A program made the position numbers and the translations under genes. The notes beneath the pieces were generated by a model, which was not told where the DNA came from, made no database searches, and was given only the letters and a program-made list of their open reading frames with translations. Positions 10,717 through 19,581 of a DNA stretch of 64,000 nt are shown in pieces (positions within the stretch are counted from its first letter, which is position 1; the number at the start of each line of letters is the position of its first letter). The DNA is from Microbispora catharanthi (GTDB lineage: Bacteria > Actinomycetota > Actinomycetes > Streptosporangiales > Streptosporangiaceae). The stretch covers positions 248,001 through 312,000 of the forward strand of contig NZ_VDMA02000003.1 in assembly GCF_006334915.2 (NCBI RefSeq), read 5' to 3'.

Positions 10717-11679
10717 TCAGTCCTTGACGATGCTCTGGACCTCGCCGACGGGCACGTCCCTGGTCGCCGCGACCTGGATCGGGTCGTACGCGAACGGGAC
10801 GACCTCGCCGCCCTGGTTGCCGTTGCCGGCGACGTTCCAGACGCTCGTCACGGTGAGCGTGTAGACCTTCTTCGGCTGGTCGATCGAGGAGTGCAGGTAG
10901 ACGACGCCGCACTCCGGCTTGCCCTCTCCGTCCTTGTCGGCGCCCTTCACGTACGGCTTGCCGGTGGCGCCGCATCCCTTGTCGTACACCTCGGCGCGGT
11001 CGCCGCTGGTGCCGGACTTGATCTCGAGGTGGTCCGGCGTCGCCGTGACGGTGGCGGACATGACCCCGGGCAGCGTGGCGGTGACGGACCGGGGGGCGGC
11101 CTCGGCTCCGTCCAGCCACACCCAGGTCCCCAGGTTGACGTAGCTCTTGGCGTCCGGGCTCAGTTTGATCTTCGGCTCCGGCACGGTCAGCGCGGCGCGG
11201 GCGATCTGCATGAGCTGCTCAAGCGTGATGCCCCCGGCGGGGGTGGTTCCCTCGGGCACCCAGACGAGCGGCTCGAGTCCGGCGGCGCACGAGGGTCCGT
11301 CCGGGTTGCCGGCGTCGTAGGCGACGCCCCACCACTGACCCTTGTCGCCGATCTTGCTGCCGAACTTGCCGAGATCGACGTCGTAGTCCAGCCCCGCCTC
11401 CACCGCCTGCTTCTTCTGCTGCGCCTGGAGGTTGCGCATGTCGTCGGCCGAACTGTTCGGCTCATACCAGCAGGGGCGGGGCATCCGGTATCCGTCGCTC
11501 TTGCCGCCGAGCCCGTTGCCGGACAGGCCGATCTTGGAGTTGGTCAGCCTGACGCCGGCCGTGTTGCCCTCCTGGAACGCCTCGCCGTGCGCCCCGACGT
11601 CCGGGTCGGCGGCGGCGGGTGGCGCGCACACCGCGAGCAAGGCCCCCGCCAGCAGGGACGTCACAGCAATGGGCCTCAT
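10717..11679 (-). CDS. Secreted protein of unknown function, last gene of the Tad-linked run
   Basis: Encodes 320 residues. The ATG at 11679 overlaps the stop of the lipoprotein gene (ATGA) and follows GAAGGAG. The first 24 residues, MRPIAVTSLLAGALLAVCAP then PAAADP, form a clear signal peptide with an A-A-A-D cleavage region. The mature part is soluble, with paired Cys residues (about 77, 135, 246, 262) that could form disulfides outside the cell. No enzyme motif was recognised. Coupling to the lipoprotein and position downstream of the Tad operon suggest a role at the cell surface; that is inference. A longer in-frame reading upstream is an artefact. Confidence 0.75.
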   Translation of the reverse strand: MRPIAVTSLLAGALLAVCAPPAAADPDVGAHGEAFQEGNTAGVRLTNSKIGLSGNGLGGKSDGYRMPRPCWYEPNSSADDMRNLQAQQKKQAVEAGLDYDVDLGKFGSKIGDKGQWWGVAYDAGNPDGPSCAAGLEPLVWVPEGTTPAGGITLEQLMQIARAALTVPEPKIKLSPDAKSYVNLGTWVWLDGAEAAPRSVTATLPGVMSATVTATPDHLEIKSGTSGDRAEVYDKGCGATGKPYVKGADKDGEGKPECGVVYLHSSIDQPKKVYTLTVTSVWNVAGNGNQGGEVVPFAYDPIQVAATRDVPVGEVQSIVKD

Positions 11680-12338
11680 CGCAGGCACTCCTTCGCGCGC
11701 TCGTCCGGATAGTCCGCGTGGCGGTAGAGCCGGATCCGCCAGACGCCGTCGTCGCCATGCCCCATGCCGGCGGTCTGCAGGAAGACCGCCCGTGGGCGTT
11801 TGAGCCAGGCGGGCTGACGGGACAACGGGGTGCCCTCCTGGTCGGTCAGCCGCACGCCGGTCAGGTCGACGCAGCCGTCGGCCTCCGCCCCGCGTCCCAT
11901 GACGGAGGGCACCCGCAGGGCGTAGAGCCTGGCCACGCCCCGGGCCGACTGTCTGTCCTTGAGGAACCCCTGCACCCAGGTGACGGCGTCCATGTAGGCG
12001 GACGACTCGGCATCGATCCCCTTCACGTACGAGCGGTCCCCGCCGGAGGTGCCGACGGCCCGCCACTGCGCCGTGAAGTCGCCGGCGAACGCCTTGATCA
12101 CGGCCGACCGCTTCGGGTCGGGCTCGAGCGGCCACTCGATCTCGACCGTCAGTCCGGGCGCCGCCGTGACCGTCTCGGTGCCCGGCTGCGGGCCCGGCGT
12201 CCCCGAGGCCGTCGCCGCGACCGGTGCCACGCCGCCGCCCGGGGTGAAGCCGCGATCCGCGTCCGGCGCGGTACATGCCGACAGGAGCAGCGCGCAGGCC
12301 GAGGCGAGCGACGCCGTGGCGAGTCCTGGACGCATCAC
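11676..12338 (-). CDS. Lipoprotein of unknown function
   Basis: Encodes about 220 residues starting at GTG 12338 or ATG 12335; GGAGG is well placed for either. The N-terminus MMRPGLATASLASACALLLS then AC is a lipoprotein signal with the lipobox LLSAC, so the Cys near residue 22 is the likely lipidated residue. A short Thr/Pro/Gly-rich tether follows, then a domain of about 160 residues containing paired Cys (near 150 and 217). No family was recognised. It is separated from the LysM/BTAD gene by 124 bp, so it may have its own promoter, and it is coupled to the secreted-protein gene downstream. Confidence 0.75.
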   Translation of the reverse strand: MMRPGLATASLASACALLLSACTAPDADRGFTPGGGVAPVAATASGTPGPQPGTETVTAAPGLTVEIEWPLEPDPKRSAVIKAFAGDFTAQWRAVGTSGGDRSYVKGIDAESSAYMDAVTWVQGFLKDRQSARGVARLYALRVPSVMGRGAEADGCVDLTGVRLTDQEGTPLSRQPAWLKRPRAVFLQTAGMGHGDDGVWRIRLYRHADYPDERAKECLR

Positions 12339-12462
12339 CGGGTCCTCCGCAGTACGCGATCCCCCGCCGCTGTCACCCTGGAAACGGCCGTCGGGGACGA
12401 GCCAGCGCTATGCGTGGATCGGCATGAGTCGGAGGAGGACGTCCCTGGCATTGGGGCTCCGA

Positions 12463-15400
12463 TCAGGCGAGACGTGAGGTTCTGAGGTCCGCCGGGTTTC
12501 CGAGGTTCGGATTTCCGGGGTTCGGGTTTCTTAGGTCCGGGTTTCTGAGGTCCGGGGAGACGGTCCGGCGCCAGTCGGGCAGCAACTCGTCGATGAGCGC
12601 CTCCGTCTCCGGGGCCATGCCGCCGCCGTACGGATGGGAGGTGGCGCGGCGCAGCAGGCCGTCGACGACGGCCCGCAGCCGGACGGGCTCCCCGGTGGCG
12701 TGCGCCGCGCGGAGGAGGTCGCGCCACAGCCCCTCGTCGTCGGCCGCGAGCAGCAGCCCGGACCGGGCCGCCGCCACCGCGCCGTGCGGGTCGTGGCGGG
12801 CCAGCCGTATCTCGCACAGCGCGTGGGCGGCGTCCGCCACCCAGGCAGTCACGTCGTACTCCAGGGGGTCGGCCGCCAGCCAGGCGTACCGGTCGGGCGG
12901 CCTGCCGTTCAGCAGCGGGCCGCGCACCAGCGTGAGCGCGCGCTCCAGCAGGTCGGCCTCCATGTCACCGGGCTTGCCTTCAGCTGGAGCGGCGGCGTCG
13001 GCCCACTCGCCTGCCTGCCGCACGAGGTCCTGGAACAACCGCCAGTCCGTACGGATCTCCGGCCCGAGCCGCAGGCGCCCGGACCGGTCGAGGAACAGGT
13101 GAGGGCGTCCCTCGGAGTCGCGCCCGAGCCACTCGGCGACCCTGGCGATCGTGGCGTCGCGCACCGCGAGCTGCACGCCACGCGGCCACAGCACACCGGC
13201 CAGCACGGCCGGGTGCACTCCGTCCGGATGGGTGGCCAGGTAGACGACGAGTTCGTGGGCGAGGGCCGCCCGGCCCTCTTCGAGCGGGTTCACCGGGCTG
13301 ATCTCGATCTGGCCGAGGATGCGCACCTCGATGGAGGGCGGCTCCTCGCTCAGCCGCTCCACCACCGGCGTGAGCGGCTCGCCCTCCTGCTGCCGGGCCG
13401 TGCGGAAAAGGCTGATCACGGCGTCGTAGTGCCGGCGCGGCAGCAGGTGCGCCTCGATGTCCAGGCCCAGGGCGTCCACGCGGGCCCGGCCGTCGTCGGT
13501 GACCTCCCACGTCCAGGTGGCGTGCGGCACCTCGCCCGCGATCACGAAGCCGCTCGCCGTACGCGTGCCCTTGCCGAGCAGCGCCAGGCGGCGCGCCTCG
13601 TCCTCGTCGGGGCGGATGGCCGACAGGAGGTAGTGCGGGGCGTACGCGGGGTCGGCCACGCGGCTGTGGATGCGGCCGGTCAGCACGTCGCCGTCGTGGC
13701 GGGCACGCTCCTCGAACTCCGGCAGCACCTCGGCCAGGCTGCTCGCCGTCCTGATCCGCTCGGGCGCGAGCAGGGTCAGCTCCTCGCCGAAGCCGACGAG
13801 CGTGATGCGCATCTGGTCGGACCACCGGTTGGTGGCCAGCTCGACGGCGAGCGCCGACAGCGCGGCGACGGTGTGCGCCCCGGTGACCGCGATCACGCCG
13901 TGGGCGGCCTCCAGGTCGGCCAGGACCCGGCCGCCCTGTCCGGTGCCGAGCGAGACCAGCCCGGGGTAGGGCGCGGGCACCCCGGCCAGCACGTGCTCGT
14001 CGATGCGGCGTCCCTCGTGGGCCGGAAGGCGCCACACCTGTCCGTCGTCGCAGGACTCCCACGGCTCGGGCGCGTCCTGTTCGGCCGGGTGGATCCACAG
14101 GTCGAGACCCCGGTTGGACAGGTGGACGGCGTAGATCGTCGGAGGGCGCCGGCCGGCGTCGGCCAGCAGGCGGCCGAGCAGGCGCAGGCCGATGTCGAGC
14201 ATGCGGCTGCCGGGGGCGTCGGCGCCGAGGCGGATCGCGACCTCGGCCTCGGCGGCGTCTCCGCGCGGCCGGGCGATGCGCCATCCGAAGGCCCGGCGCC
14301 ACAGTTGTTCCCGCCGCCTGCGGCCGAGCAGGGCCAGCAGCCCGGCCGCCGCCAGCGACGAGGCCGCCAGGTAGTCGGCGAGGACCGGCCCGCCCTGCCG
14401 CTCGTCGACGGTCCGGTGGCCCGCTTCCGCGGGCGCGATCGCGGGCTGGACGGTGGTCGTGATGATCGGACGCGGGGTGGGCGTCGCGCGGGTGGTGGCG
14501 GGGGTGTCCTTCGCGTCGCCGGTCCGGCCCTTCGGCTCCGACAGGGTGTCCTGCGGCATCGCGGGCGGCGGCAGCACGATCCCCGGCTTGCCCGGCTCGG
14601 GTGTCGCCCTGCCCCGCTCGTGGCCGGCGTCTCCGGACCGCCCGGCTTCGCCCGGCCGAGCGCCGTCGCCGGATCCCTGGTCCGGGCGGGTGGTGTCCCC
14701 TTCACCTCCCGTTGTGCCTCCGGTGTGCGAACCGGCGGTGGGACGCGGGTCGGGCGTCGCGTGCCGGTCCTCCGTCGGGTTCCGGTCCGGAGTCGCGTGC
14801 CGGTCCTCCGTCGCGTGCCGGTCGGCGTGGACGTCGCCGCCGGTCGCCCCTCCCCCGGCGTACCGGGTGTCGCCGTCGAGTTCGGCGGGTGCGTGGCGGT
14901 GCTCCTTCAGGGTCTCCGGCCGGTCCTCGTCCACCGGCACGATGTGGACGTTCCTGGCGTCGTCCGGCATGTCGAGCACCCAGCCGGGACGGATGAGGTC
15001 GGCCATGTGCAGCCGGCTGCCGTCGGGCTGCTCCTTGTGCTGGTTGAGCCGGTAGATCTCCGGATAGCGGCGCCCGTCCCCCAGGCACTTCTCCGCGATC
15101 TCCCACAGGCTCTCGTGGTGGCGCCCGTGCGGAGGCTGGACCACGTAGACCTTCTTGACCTCCCTGGCGTGCAGGGCCGGTCGCTCCGCCTCGGCCTGGG
15201 GCACCGGCGCCGACAGCGCCGCGACCTGGGGCCGGATCGGGGTGGGGGCGCCCGCGCGGGCGATGGGCATCGCCACGGCGGTCGCGGTGAACAGCAGCAG
15301 CACGGCGGAGACCAGGCGGTTCGCGAGCGCCTGGGTGCCGCCCGACAGCGGCACCCGGGCCGGCATGCCGACCCGCCGCAGCGCCGCGTAGACCTCGACG

Positions 15401-15882
15401 ACCACGCACAGGAACAGCTGCAGCCAGGCCAGCCACACCAGGAGGATCAGGATCGCGATGATCGTCTCGGGGCCGACCTGGCTCGTGAACAGGTCAGCGT
15501 TCAGCAGGTCACCGCTGATCGGCGGACCGGCCAGCCGGAGCAACGCGTACGGCACGCCGCCCACCAGGCCCACCAGCGCGACCAGGGCCCCGAGGCCGGC
15601 GAGGACGTCCCCGGCCGTACGCCGGGCCCGCAGCCGTACGGGCCGGTCGTCGTGCCAGTGCTCGGGCGCCCGCTGCGGCCTCAGCACGGACGGCATGCCC
15701 TCGGGGCGCGGTCGCGGGCCCCGCCCGGGCGTGCCGGCTGCCGGTGCCTCGCGATCCGCGCGCGAAGCCGGGCCGGGGACGCCGCCTCCAGGGACCCCGC
15801 GCGCGGCCCCCCGCCCGGGCCCCCGCTGGGCCTCGCGGTCGAACTCCTCCCGCCGGCCGCCCGGCGGCCGTGTCCCTGTCAC
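12463..15882 (-). CDS. LysM and BTAD-domain membrane protein linked to the Tad pilus
   Basis: Encodes 1139 residues from a GTG at 15882 that overlaps the stop of the upstream pseudopilin gene (GTGA). The order is: a basic Arg/Pro/Gly-rich N-terminus (1-85); three membrane segments near 93-117, 142-169 and 190-211; a LysM-like module near 244-306; a long Thr/His/Asp/Pro-rich linker with DRHAT-type repeats near 330-490; a further membrane segment near 502-525; a large cytoplasmic part; and a C-terminal helical region near 945-1104 like the bacterial transcriptional activator domain of AfsR/SARP proteins. The tail holds repeated Asn-Pro units. Such LysM-BTAD proteins accompany actinobacterial Tad loci; their exact role is unclear. 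Confidence 0.85.
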   Translation of the reverse strand: MTGTRPPGGRREEFDREAQRGPGRGAARGVPGGGVPGPASRADREAPAAGTPGRGPRPRPEGMPSVLRPQRAPEHWHDDRPVRLRARRTAGDVLAGLGALVALVGLVGGVPYALLRLAGPPISGDLLNADLFTSQVGPETIIAILILLVWLAWLQLFLCVVVEVYAALRRVGMPARVPLSGGTQALANRLVSAVLLLFTATAVAMPIARAGAPTPIRPQVAALSAPVPQAEAERPALHAREVKKVYVVQPPHGRHHESLWEIAEKCLGDGRRYPEIYRLNQHKEQPDGSRLHMADLIRPGWVLDMPDDARNVHIVPVDEDRPETLKEHRHAPAELDGDTRYAGGGATGGDVHADRHATEDRHATPDRNPTEDRHATPDPRPTAGSHTGGTTGGEGDTTRPDQGSGDGARPGEAGRSGDAGHERGRATPEPGKPGIVLPPPAMPQDTLSEPKGRTGDAKDTPATTRATPTPRPIITTTVQPAIAPAEAGHRTVDERQGGPVLADYLAASSLAAAGLLALLGRRRREQLWRRAFGWRIARPRGDAAEAEVAIRLGADAPGSRMLDIGLRLLGRLLADAGRRPPTIYAVHLSNRGLDLWIHPAEQDAPEPWESCDDGQVWRLPAHEGRRIDEHVLAGVPAPYPGLVSLGTGQGGRVLADLEAAHGVIAVTGAHTVAALSALAVELATNRWSDQMRITLVGFGEELTLLAPERIRTASSLAEVLPEFEERARHDGDVLTGRIHSRVADPAYAPHYLLSAIRPDEDEARRLALLGKGTRTASGFVIAGEVPHATWTWEVTDDGRARVDALGLDIEAHLLPRRHYDAVISLFRTARQQEGEPLTPVVERLSEEPPSIEVRILGQIEISPVNPLEEGRAALAHELVVYLATHPDGVHPAVLAGVLWPRGVQLAVRDATIARVAEWLGRDSEGRPHLFLDRSGRLRLGPEIRTDWRLFQDLVRQAGEWADAAAPAEGKPGDMEADLLERALTLVRGPLLNGRPPDRYAWLAADPLEYDVTAWVADAAHALCEIRLARHDPHGAVAAARSGLLLAADDEGLWRDLLRAAHATGEPVRLRAVVDGLLRRATSHPYGGGMAPETEALIDELLPDWRRTVSPDLRNPDLRNPNPGNPNLGNPADLRTSRLA

Positions 15883-16433
15883 GCCTCCCCCGGATCAGGA
15901 GCGGCCGTGGCCTCGGCCTCCATGTCGGAGCCGGCGAAGCCCAGCGCGGCCAGGAAGAAGGCGTCCCAGTGCACCGACACCGCCACCGTGACGTCCGCCT
16001 GGCCGCCGCCCACGGTGCACTCGGTCATGCGTACGCCGTCGGCCCCCTGGTCCGCCGTGATCTTCTCGGCCTCGCCGCAGACCGCGCCCTCGTCGGCGAG
16101 CAGCCGCACCTGGCCGGTGGCCCGCAGTGTCTCGACGTCGATCTGGTCGGCGGCGGCGCGGGCGGCCTGCTCGGCGATGTCGGCGGCCTTGAGGCGGGCG
16201 TTCATGGCGGCCCCGCCGTCCACCAGCAGCCCGGCCAGCAGGAACACCACCCCCGAGAAGAGGACCACGAACACCGACATGGAGCCCCGCTCCCGCACCC
16301 GCCCGCCTCCGACGGGCGACGGCGCCCTCATGAGGGCGCACGGCACCGTTGACGTGACTCGGGCGGGACGCGGAGCGGTCCGGCGATCACGGACACGCGA
16401 ACCACACCCGCGAGGCGGACGCTGCGGGGTCAC
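15879..16433 (-). CDS. TadE/TadG-like pseudopilin
   Basis: Encodes 184 residues. The GTG at 16433 is chosen because it overlaps the previous stop (GTGA) and has GGAGG five bases upstream; a later ATG at 16331 would drop 34 residues. A basic leader ends at ...RERGSMSVFVVLFSGVVFLL, a prepilin-like segment followed by one membrane helix near residues 52-75. The C-terminal domain is small, with two Cys. Together with the next two upstream genes it forms a trio of TadE/F/G-type minor pseudopilins, which in other Tad systems are needed for pilus assembly. Confidence 0.8.
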   Translation of the reverse strand: MTPQRPPRGCGSRVRDRRTAPRPARVTSTVPCALMRAPSPVGGGRVRERGSMSVFVVLFSGVVFLLAGLLVDGGAAMNARLKAADIAEQAARAAADQIDVETLRATGQVRLLADEGAVCGEAEKITADQGADGVRMTECTVGGGQADVTVAVSVHWDAFFLAALGFAGSDMEAEATAAPDPGEA

Positions 16434-16819
16434 TTGACCCTCCGATACCGTTCGAGCGGCACGACCGAGGTGCCCGACATCTGCTTGGCGGCGCCGAACC
16501 CGAGGAAGTCGAGGTTCAGCTCGCAGGTCACGGTCATCCGGACGAAGCCGTCCATCTTCCAATCGCTGCCGGACATGTCCACCTGTGGCGAGCAGTCGCC
16601 GGAGAGCGATGCCTCCGCGGCCTCCTTCGCGGCCGACTCGGCCTCCGCCTCCGTGCGCTGCACGGAGGCGGCCCTGGCGGCGTCCCGTGCGGCCCCGTTG
16701 ACCTCTCCCTGGGCCTCCACGATCCGGCCCGCGCCGACGAGGAACAGCAGGAAGAGCAGGAACAGCGGGGCCAGCATGACCGTCTCGGCCGTCATCGAGC
16801 CGTGCTCCGACCGGGTCAT
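16430..16819 (-). CDS. TadE-like minor pseudopilin
   Basis: Encodes 129 residues starting MTRSEHGSMTAETVMLAPLF. The leader has the G-S-M-T-A-E pattern of TadE-type pseudopilins, with the Glu at +5 of the mature protein, then a single hydrophobic helix to about residue 32. Two Cys residues in the C-terminal half (near 76 and 99) may pair outside the cell. The ATG overlaps the preceding gene's stop (ATGA). Confidence 0.85.
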   Translation of the reverse strand: MTRSEHGSMTAETVMLAPLFLLFLLFLVGAGRIVEAQGEVNGAARDAARAASVQRTEAEAESAAKEAAEASLSGDCSPQVDMSGSDWKMDGFVRMTVTCELNLDFLGFGAAKQMSGTSVVPLERYRRVK

Positions 16820-17364
16820 TCGCAGCCGTCCGAGCCGTCGTCGGGGCGGAAGCACTCGATGGGCCCGCCGAAGCGTGACGTGATCGTGAAGGTCATCGCG
16901 GGCAGCAGCGGCACCACCTGGACGGCGCTGCCGGTCACCTCCACGCCGCGCTGGTCGCCCTGCTCCCACGCCTGCGCCTGGGCGTTCTTCAGCAACTGCG
17001 GTCCGATCGCCTGCACGATCTGCCGCGCCTTGCCCTCGGCCGCCTCCTGCCAGCCGTCGGAGCCGCCCGCACGGGCGATCCGCGCGCCCTCCCGCGCGGC
17101 GGCGTCGGCGACCTGGCGGCCGTGGAACCAGAGCGTGACCTGGACGATCAGCAGCACGACGGCGAGCACGATCGGCATGAGCATGGCGAGCTCGATCACC
17201 GTGGCACCCCGCTCGCCACGCCCGCCCCGCCCACGTCGCCGGATGCGCCGAGCCCGCCCGCGGCGCTCGATCAGCCCACCCCGCTCGCTGCGCTCGACCC
17301 GCCCACCTCGCTCTCGGCGCGCGGCGGTCGGGGCGCGGGGGCCGGTCACGCCCTGCACGGTCAC
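16816..17364 (-). CDS. TadE-like pseudopilin with long basic leader
   Basis: Encodes 182 residues from a GTG that overlaps the Flp pilin stop. The first 52 residues are very Arg-rich, then RGERGATVIELAMLMPIVLA gives a TadE-type G-A-T-V-I-E-L cleavage and helix region. The unusually long basic leader may be real or may mean a later start; the overlap with the upstream stop supports the given start. The outer domain is small, with two Cys near the C-terminus. Confidence 0.8.
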   Translation of the reverse strand: MTVQGVTGPRAPTAARRERGGRVERSERGGLIERRGRARRIRRRGRGGRGERGATVIELAMLMPIVLAVVLLIVQVTLWFHGRQVADAAAREGARIARAGGSDGWQEAAEGKARQIVQAIGPQLLKNAQAQAWEQGDQRGVEVTGSAVQVVPLLPAMTFTITSRFGGPIECFRPDDGSDGCE

Positions 17365-17606
17365 TCCCCGTTACCCCCGCCGCCGCCCGCGCCGCCGCCG
17401 GAGCCGCCGCCGCTGAAGCTGTTCTGGATGTCGGACTGCTTCTGCTCGACCAACTGCTTGATCAGCGTGGCCAGGCCGAGCGCGACTCCGGCGATGATGG
17501 CGGTGATGATCACCCATTCGACCGCGGAGGCTCCCCTGGACGGAGCGTTCCTGGCGCGGTCCAGCCGTACGTGGAGCACGGCGATCAGATAGTGGAACCA
17601 GAGCAT
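17361..17606 (-). CDS. flp: Flp-type pilin
   Basis: An 81-residue pilin, the likely major subunit of the Tad pilus. After a short basic N-terminus comes RGASAVEWVIITAIIAGVAL, with the Flp-type cleavage region before A-S-A-V-E-W and the conserved Glu. The tail after residue 60 is Gly/Ser-rich and ends in a run of Gly. The ATG overlaps the TadC stop (ATGA). No prepilin peptidase gene is in the window. Confidence 0.85.
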   Translation of the reverse strand: MLWFHYLIAVLHVRLDRARNAPSRGASAVEWVIITAIIAGVALGLATLIKQLVEQKQSDIQNSFSGGGSGGGAGGGGGNGE

Positions 17607-18652
17607 CAGGCCCCCAACATCTTCATGGCTGCGGGAAAAGAGAGGAAGATCACGAACCCCGCGCACAGCAGGAGCTGGGCGACGAGCATCGACTGGGACC
17701 GCTCACCCGCCTTGCCCTCGACCTCCGCGAGTTCGCGGCGGCGGAGGGTGGCGGCGCGGGCCGTGAGGGAGGCGCGGACCTTGGCGCCGTCGTCGGCCAC
17801 GAGCCCGAGCGCGGCCGACAGGTCTCGCAGCTCGTCCACGTTGATCTCGTCGCCGAGCCGGCCGAGGGCCTGCCAGGGGGTGATGCCGACGATCCGGGCG
17901 TTGGCCAGCGCCTCGCGGATGCGCTCCATCGCCCAGTTGGAGCCGGGGGCGGGACCCGCGCCGTTCGCGGCCCCGGTGGTGACAGCGGAGGCGGCGCCGT
18001 TCGCAGGGCCGTTCGCAGCGCCGTTCACAGGGCCGTTCGCAGCGCCGTTCAGCGCCCCGGGCGTGGTGACGGGACTGCCCACGGCGACCGCCATCATCAG
18101 CGCCTCGGGCACTCCCCTGCCGCCTGCGAGGTTCATCGACACGAGGTCGAGGAAGGCGCCCACGGCGTGCCGGAAGTCCCGGCGGCGTACGGCGGCGTCC
18201 CGCCGGATCTGCGCGTCGGGCAGCAGGAAGAAGATCACGCAGACGATGAGGGCCGACCAGAGCGGCACCTGCACCGAGACGCCCCATCCCATCAGCGAGA
18301 GCCAGCCGACGAGGAGCGGGAACGCCAGCAGGCCCGAAACCCCGAGCAGCAGCTTGGTCGCGAGGAACCCCTCGAACGACTTGCCGAGCAGCGCGAGGTC
18401 GGCCTTCGTCGACCGTGCCTCCCACCCGCGCGCCGCGTAGAACCGGGCGAGCCGCAGGCCGAGCATGCGGCGAAACTCGCTGACGTCCTCCTCGGGCGCG
18501 ATCAGCGGCGCCAGCGGCACGCCCTTGCCGTCGCGGGCCTGGTCCAGCGCGGCGAGCCGGGCGGTCAGGCCGGGCCGGGGCGGGAACAGCGCCCGCACCA
18601 GCAGGAAGAGCCCGAGGCCGAGCACGGCTCCGCAGAGCACCGTCGCGATCAC
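17606..18652 (-). CDS. tadC: TadC-like type II secretion F-domain membrane protein
   Basis: Encodes 348 residues. A GTG overlapping the TadB stop follows GGAGGTGA, an excellent ribosome-binding site. It has an N-terminal membrane helix (about 3-20), two helices near 105-145, and a C-terminal helix near 320-340. The type II secretion F domain is interrupted near residues 198-230 by repeats of the N-G-A-A-N-G-P type, which lie where the cytoplasmic F domain should be continuous. TadC forms the inner-membrane platform for the pilus with TadB. Confidence 0.88.
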   Translation of the reverse strand: MIATVLCGAVLGLGLFLLVRALFPPRPGLTARLAALDQARDGKGVPLAPLIAPEEDVSEFRRMLGLRLARFYAARGWEARSTKADLALLGKSFEGFLATKLLLGVSGLLAFPLLVGWLSLMGWGVSVQVPLWSALIVCVIFFLLPDAQIRRDAAVRRRDFRHAVGAFLDLVSMNLAGGRGVPEALMMAVAVGSPVTTPGALNGAANGPVNGAANGPANGAASAVTTGAANGAGPAPGSNWAMERIREALANARIVGITPWQALGRLGDEINVDELRDLSAALGLVADDGAKVRASLTARAATLRRRELAEVEGKAGERSQSMLVAQLLLCAGFVIFLSFPAAMKMLGA

Positions 18653-19581
18653 CTGATCACCTCCGCCGGCGGCTGCGCCTGCGCGGCCACCGCGGACCGC
18701 GGGCGGTGGTAGGGGGCGAGGATCCTGGCCGGCTTGTCGAAGCGGGCGAGCCGCCGCATCCAGGCGAACCCCGCGCCGAACAGGCCCGCCACCACGACGA
18801 GCACGGCCTGGCCGAGCACGGAGTTGTACTCCTCGACGTAAGAGCGGTTGAAGACGACCAGCGCGGCGGCGAAGGCGAGGGCGGTGCCGACCACGATCTG
18901 CACGCTCTTGCGCGTGGACCTGCGCTCGGCCTCCACGCGCCGGCGCATGTCCAGCTCCTCACGCGCCGAGACCGCCAGGGCCGACAGCACGTCGCGCAGG
19001 CCCGGCCCGCGCAGCCGCGAGTTGAGGATCAGCGCCGCCACGACGAGGTCGGCCGAGGTGTCGTCCAGCTCGTCGGCGAACATCCGCAGCGCGTCGGCGA
19101 GCGGCATCCGCGTGTGCAGCCGGTCGACCAGGGCCCGCAGGTGCGGTTGCAGCATGGGGGCCGCGGCCCGGATCGAGGAGGGGATGGCCTGTTCGAGCCC
19201 GGCCGCCCCCGCGATCGTGTCGCGCAGCGACTCCGTCCACGCCGCCAGGCCCTCAAGGCGCCGCATGGCGGCCCGCTCCTCCGCCGCGCCGCCGGTGAAG
19301 CCCCGCCAGGCCAGGACCAGCAGCACGGCTCCCGCCGCGATGACCGGCCAGCCGGTCACCACCAGCACCACGACGCCCGTCACGGCCGCGATCGCCGACC
19401 TCGTGGACAGGGTGCGCAGCAGGCGCATCCGCTCGGCCCGGCCGTCCGGCGTCGCCGGGCGGGGGCGCAGGCCGTAGACGGCCAGGGCGAACAGGAAGAG
19501 CCCGCCGCCCGCCGCGGCCCCGGCCAGCAGCACCAGGGGGTCGAGGACACCGGGAGGCAGCGCCGGCAGCAGGCCGCTCAT
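18649..19581 (-). CDS. tadB: TadB-like type II secretion F-domain membrane protein
   Basis: Encodes 310 residues. The ATG at 19581 is preferred over the GTG six bases upstream because it overlaps the TadA stop (ATGA) and follows GGGGAG by seven bases. Membrane helices lie near residues 15-35, 65-90, 228-248 and 258-280, and the F domain lies between (RLEGLAAWTESLRDTIAGAA and following). It should form the inner-membrane platform with TadC and receive energy from the TadA ATPase. Confidence 0.9.
   Translation of the reverse strand: MSGLLPALPPGVLDPLVLLAGAAAGGGLFLFALAVYGLRPRPATPDGRAERMRLLRTLSTRSAIAAVTGVVVLVVTGWPVIAAGAVLLVLAWRGFTGGAAEERAAMRRLEGLAAWTESLRDTIAGAAGLEQAIPSSIRAAAPMLQPHLRALVDRLHTRMPLADALRMFADELDDTSADLVVAALILNSRLRGPGLRDVLSALAVSAREELDMRRRVEAERRSTRKSVQIVVGTALAFAAALVVFNRSYVEEYNSVLGQAVLVVVAGLFGAGFAWMRRLARFDKPARILAPYHRPRSAVAAQAQPPAEVIR

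Noticed and set aside
10717-12276. 519-residue reading of the secreted protein gene
   Set aside because: The signal peptide, ribosome-binding site and ATGA overlap all support the start at 11679; the extension is antisense-like noise across the lipoprotein gene.
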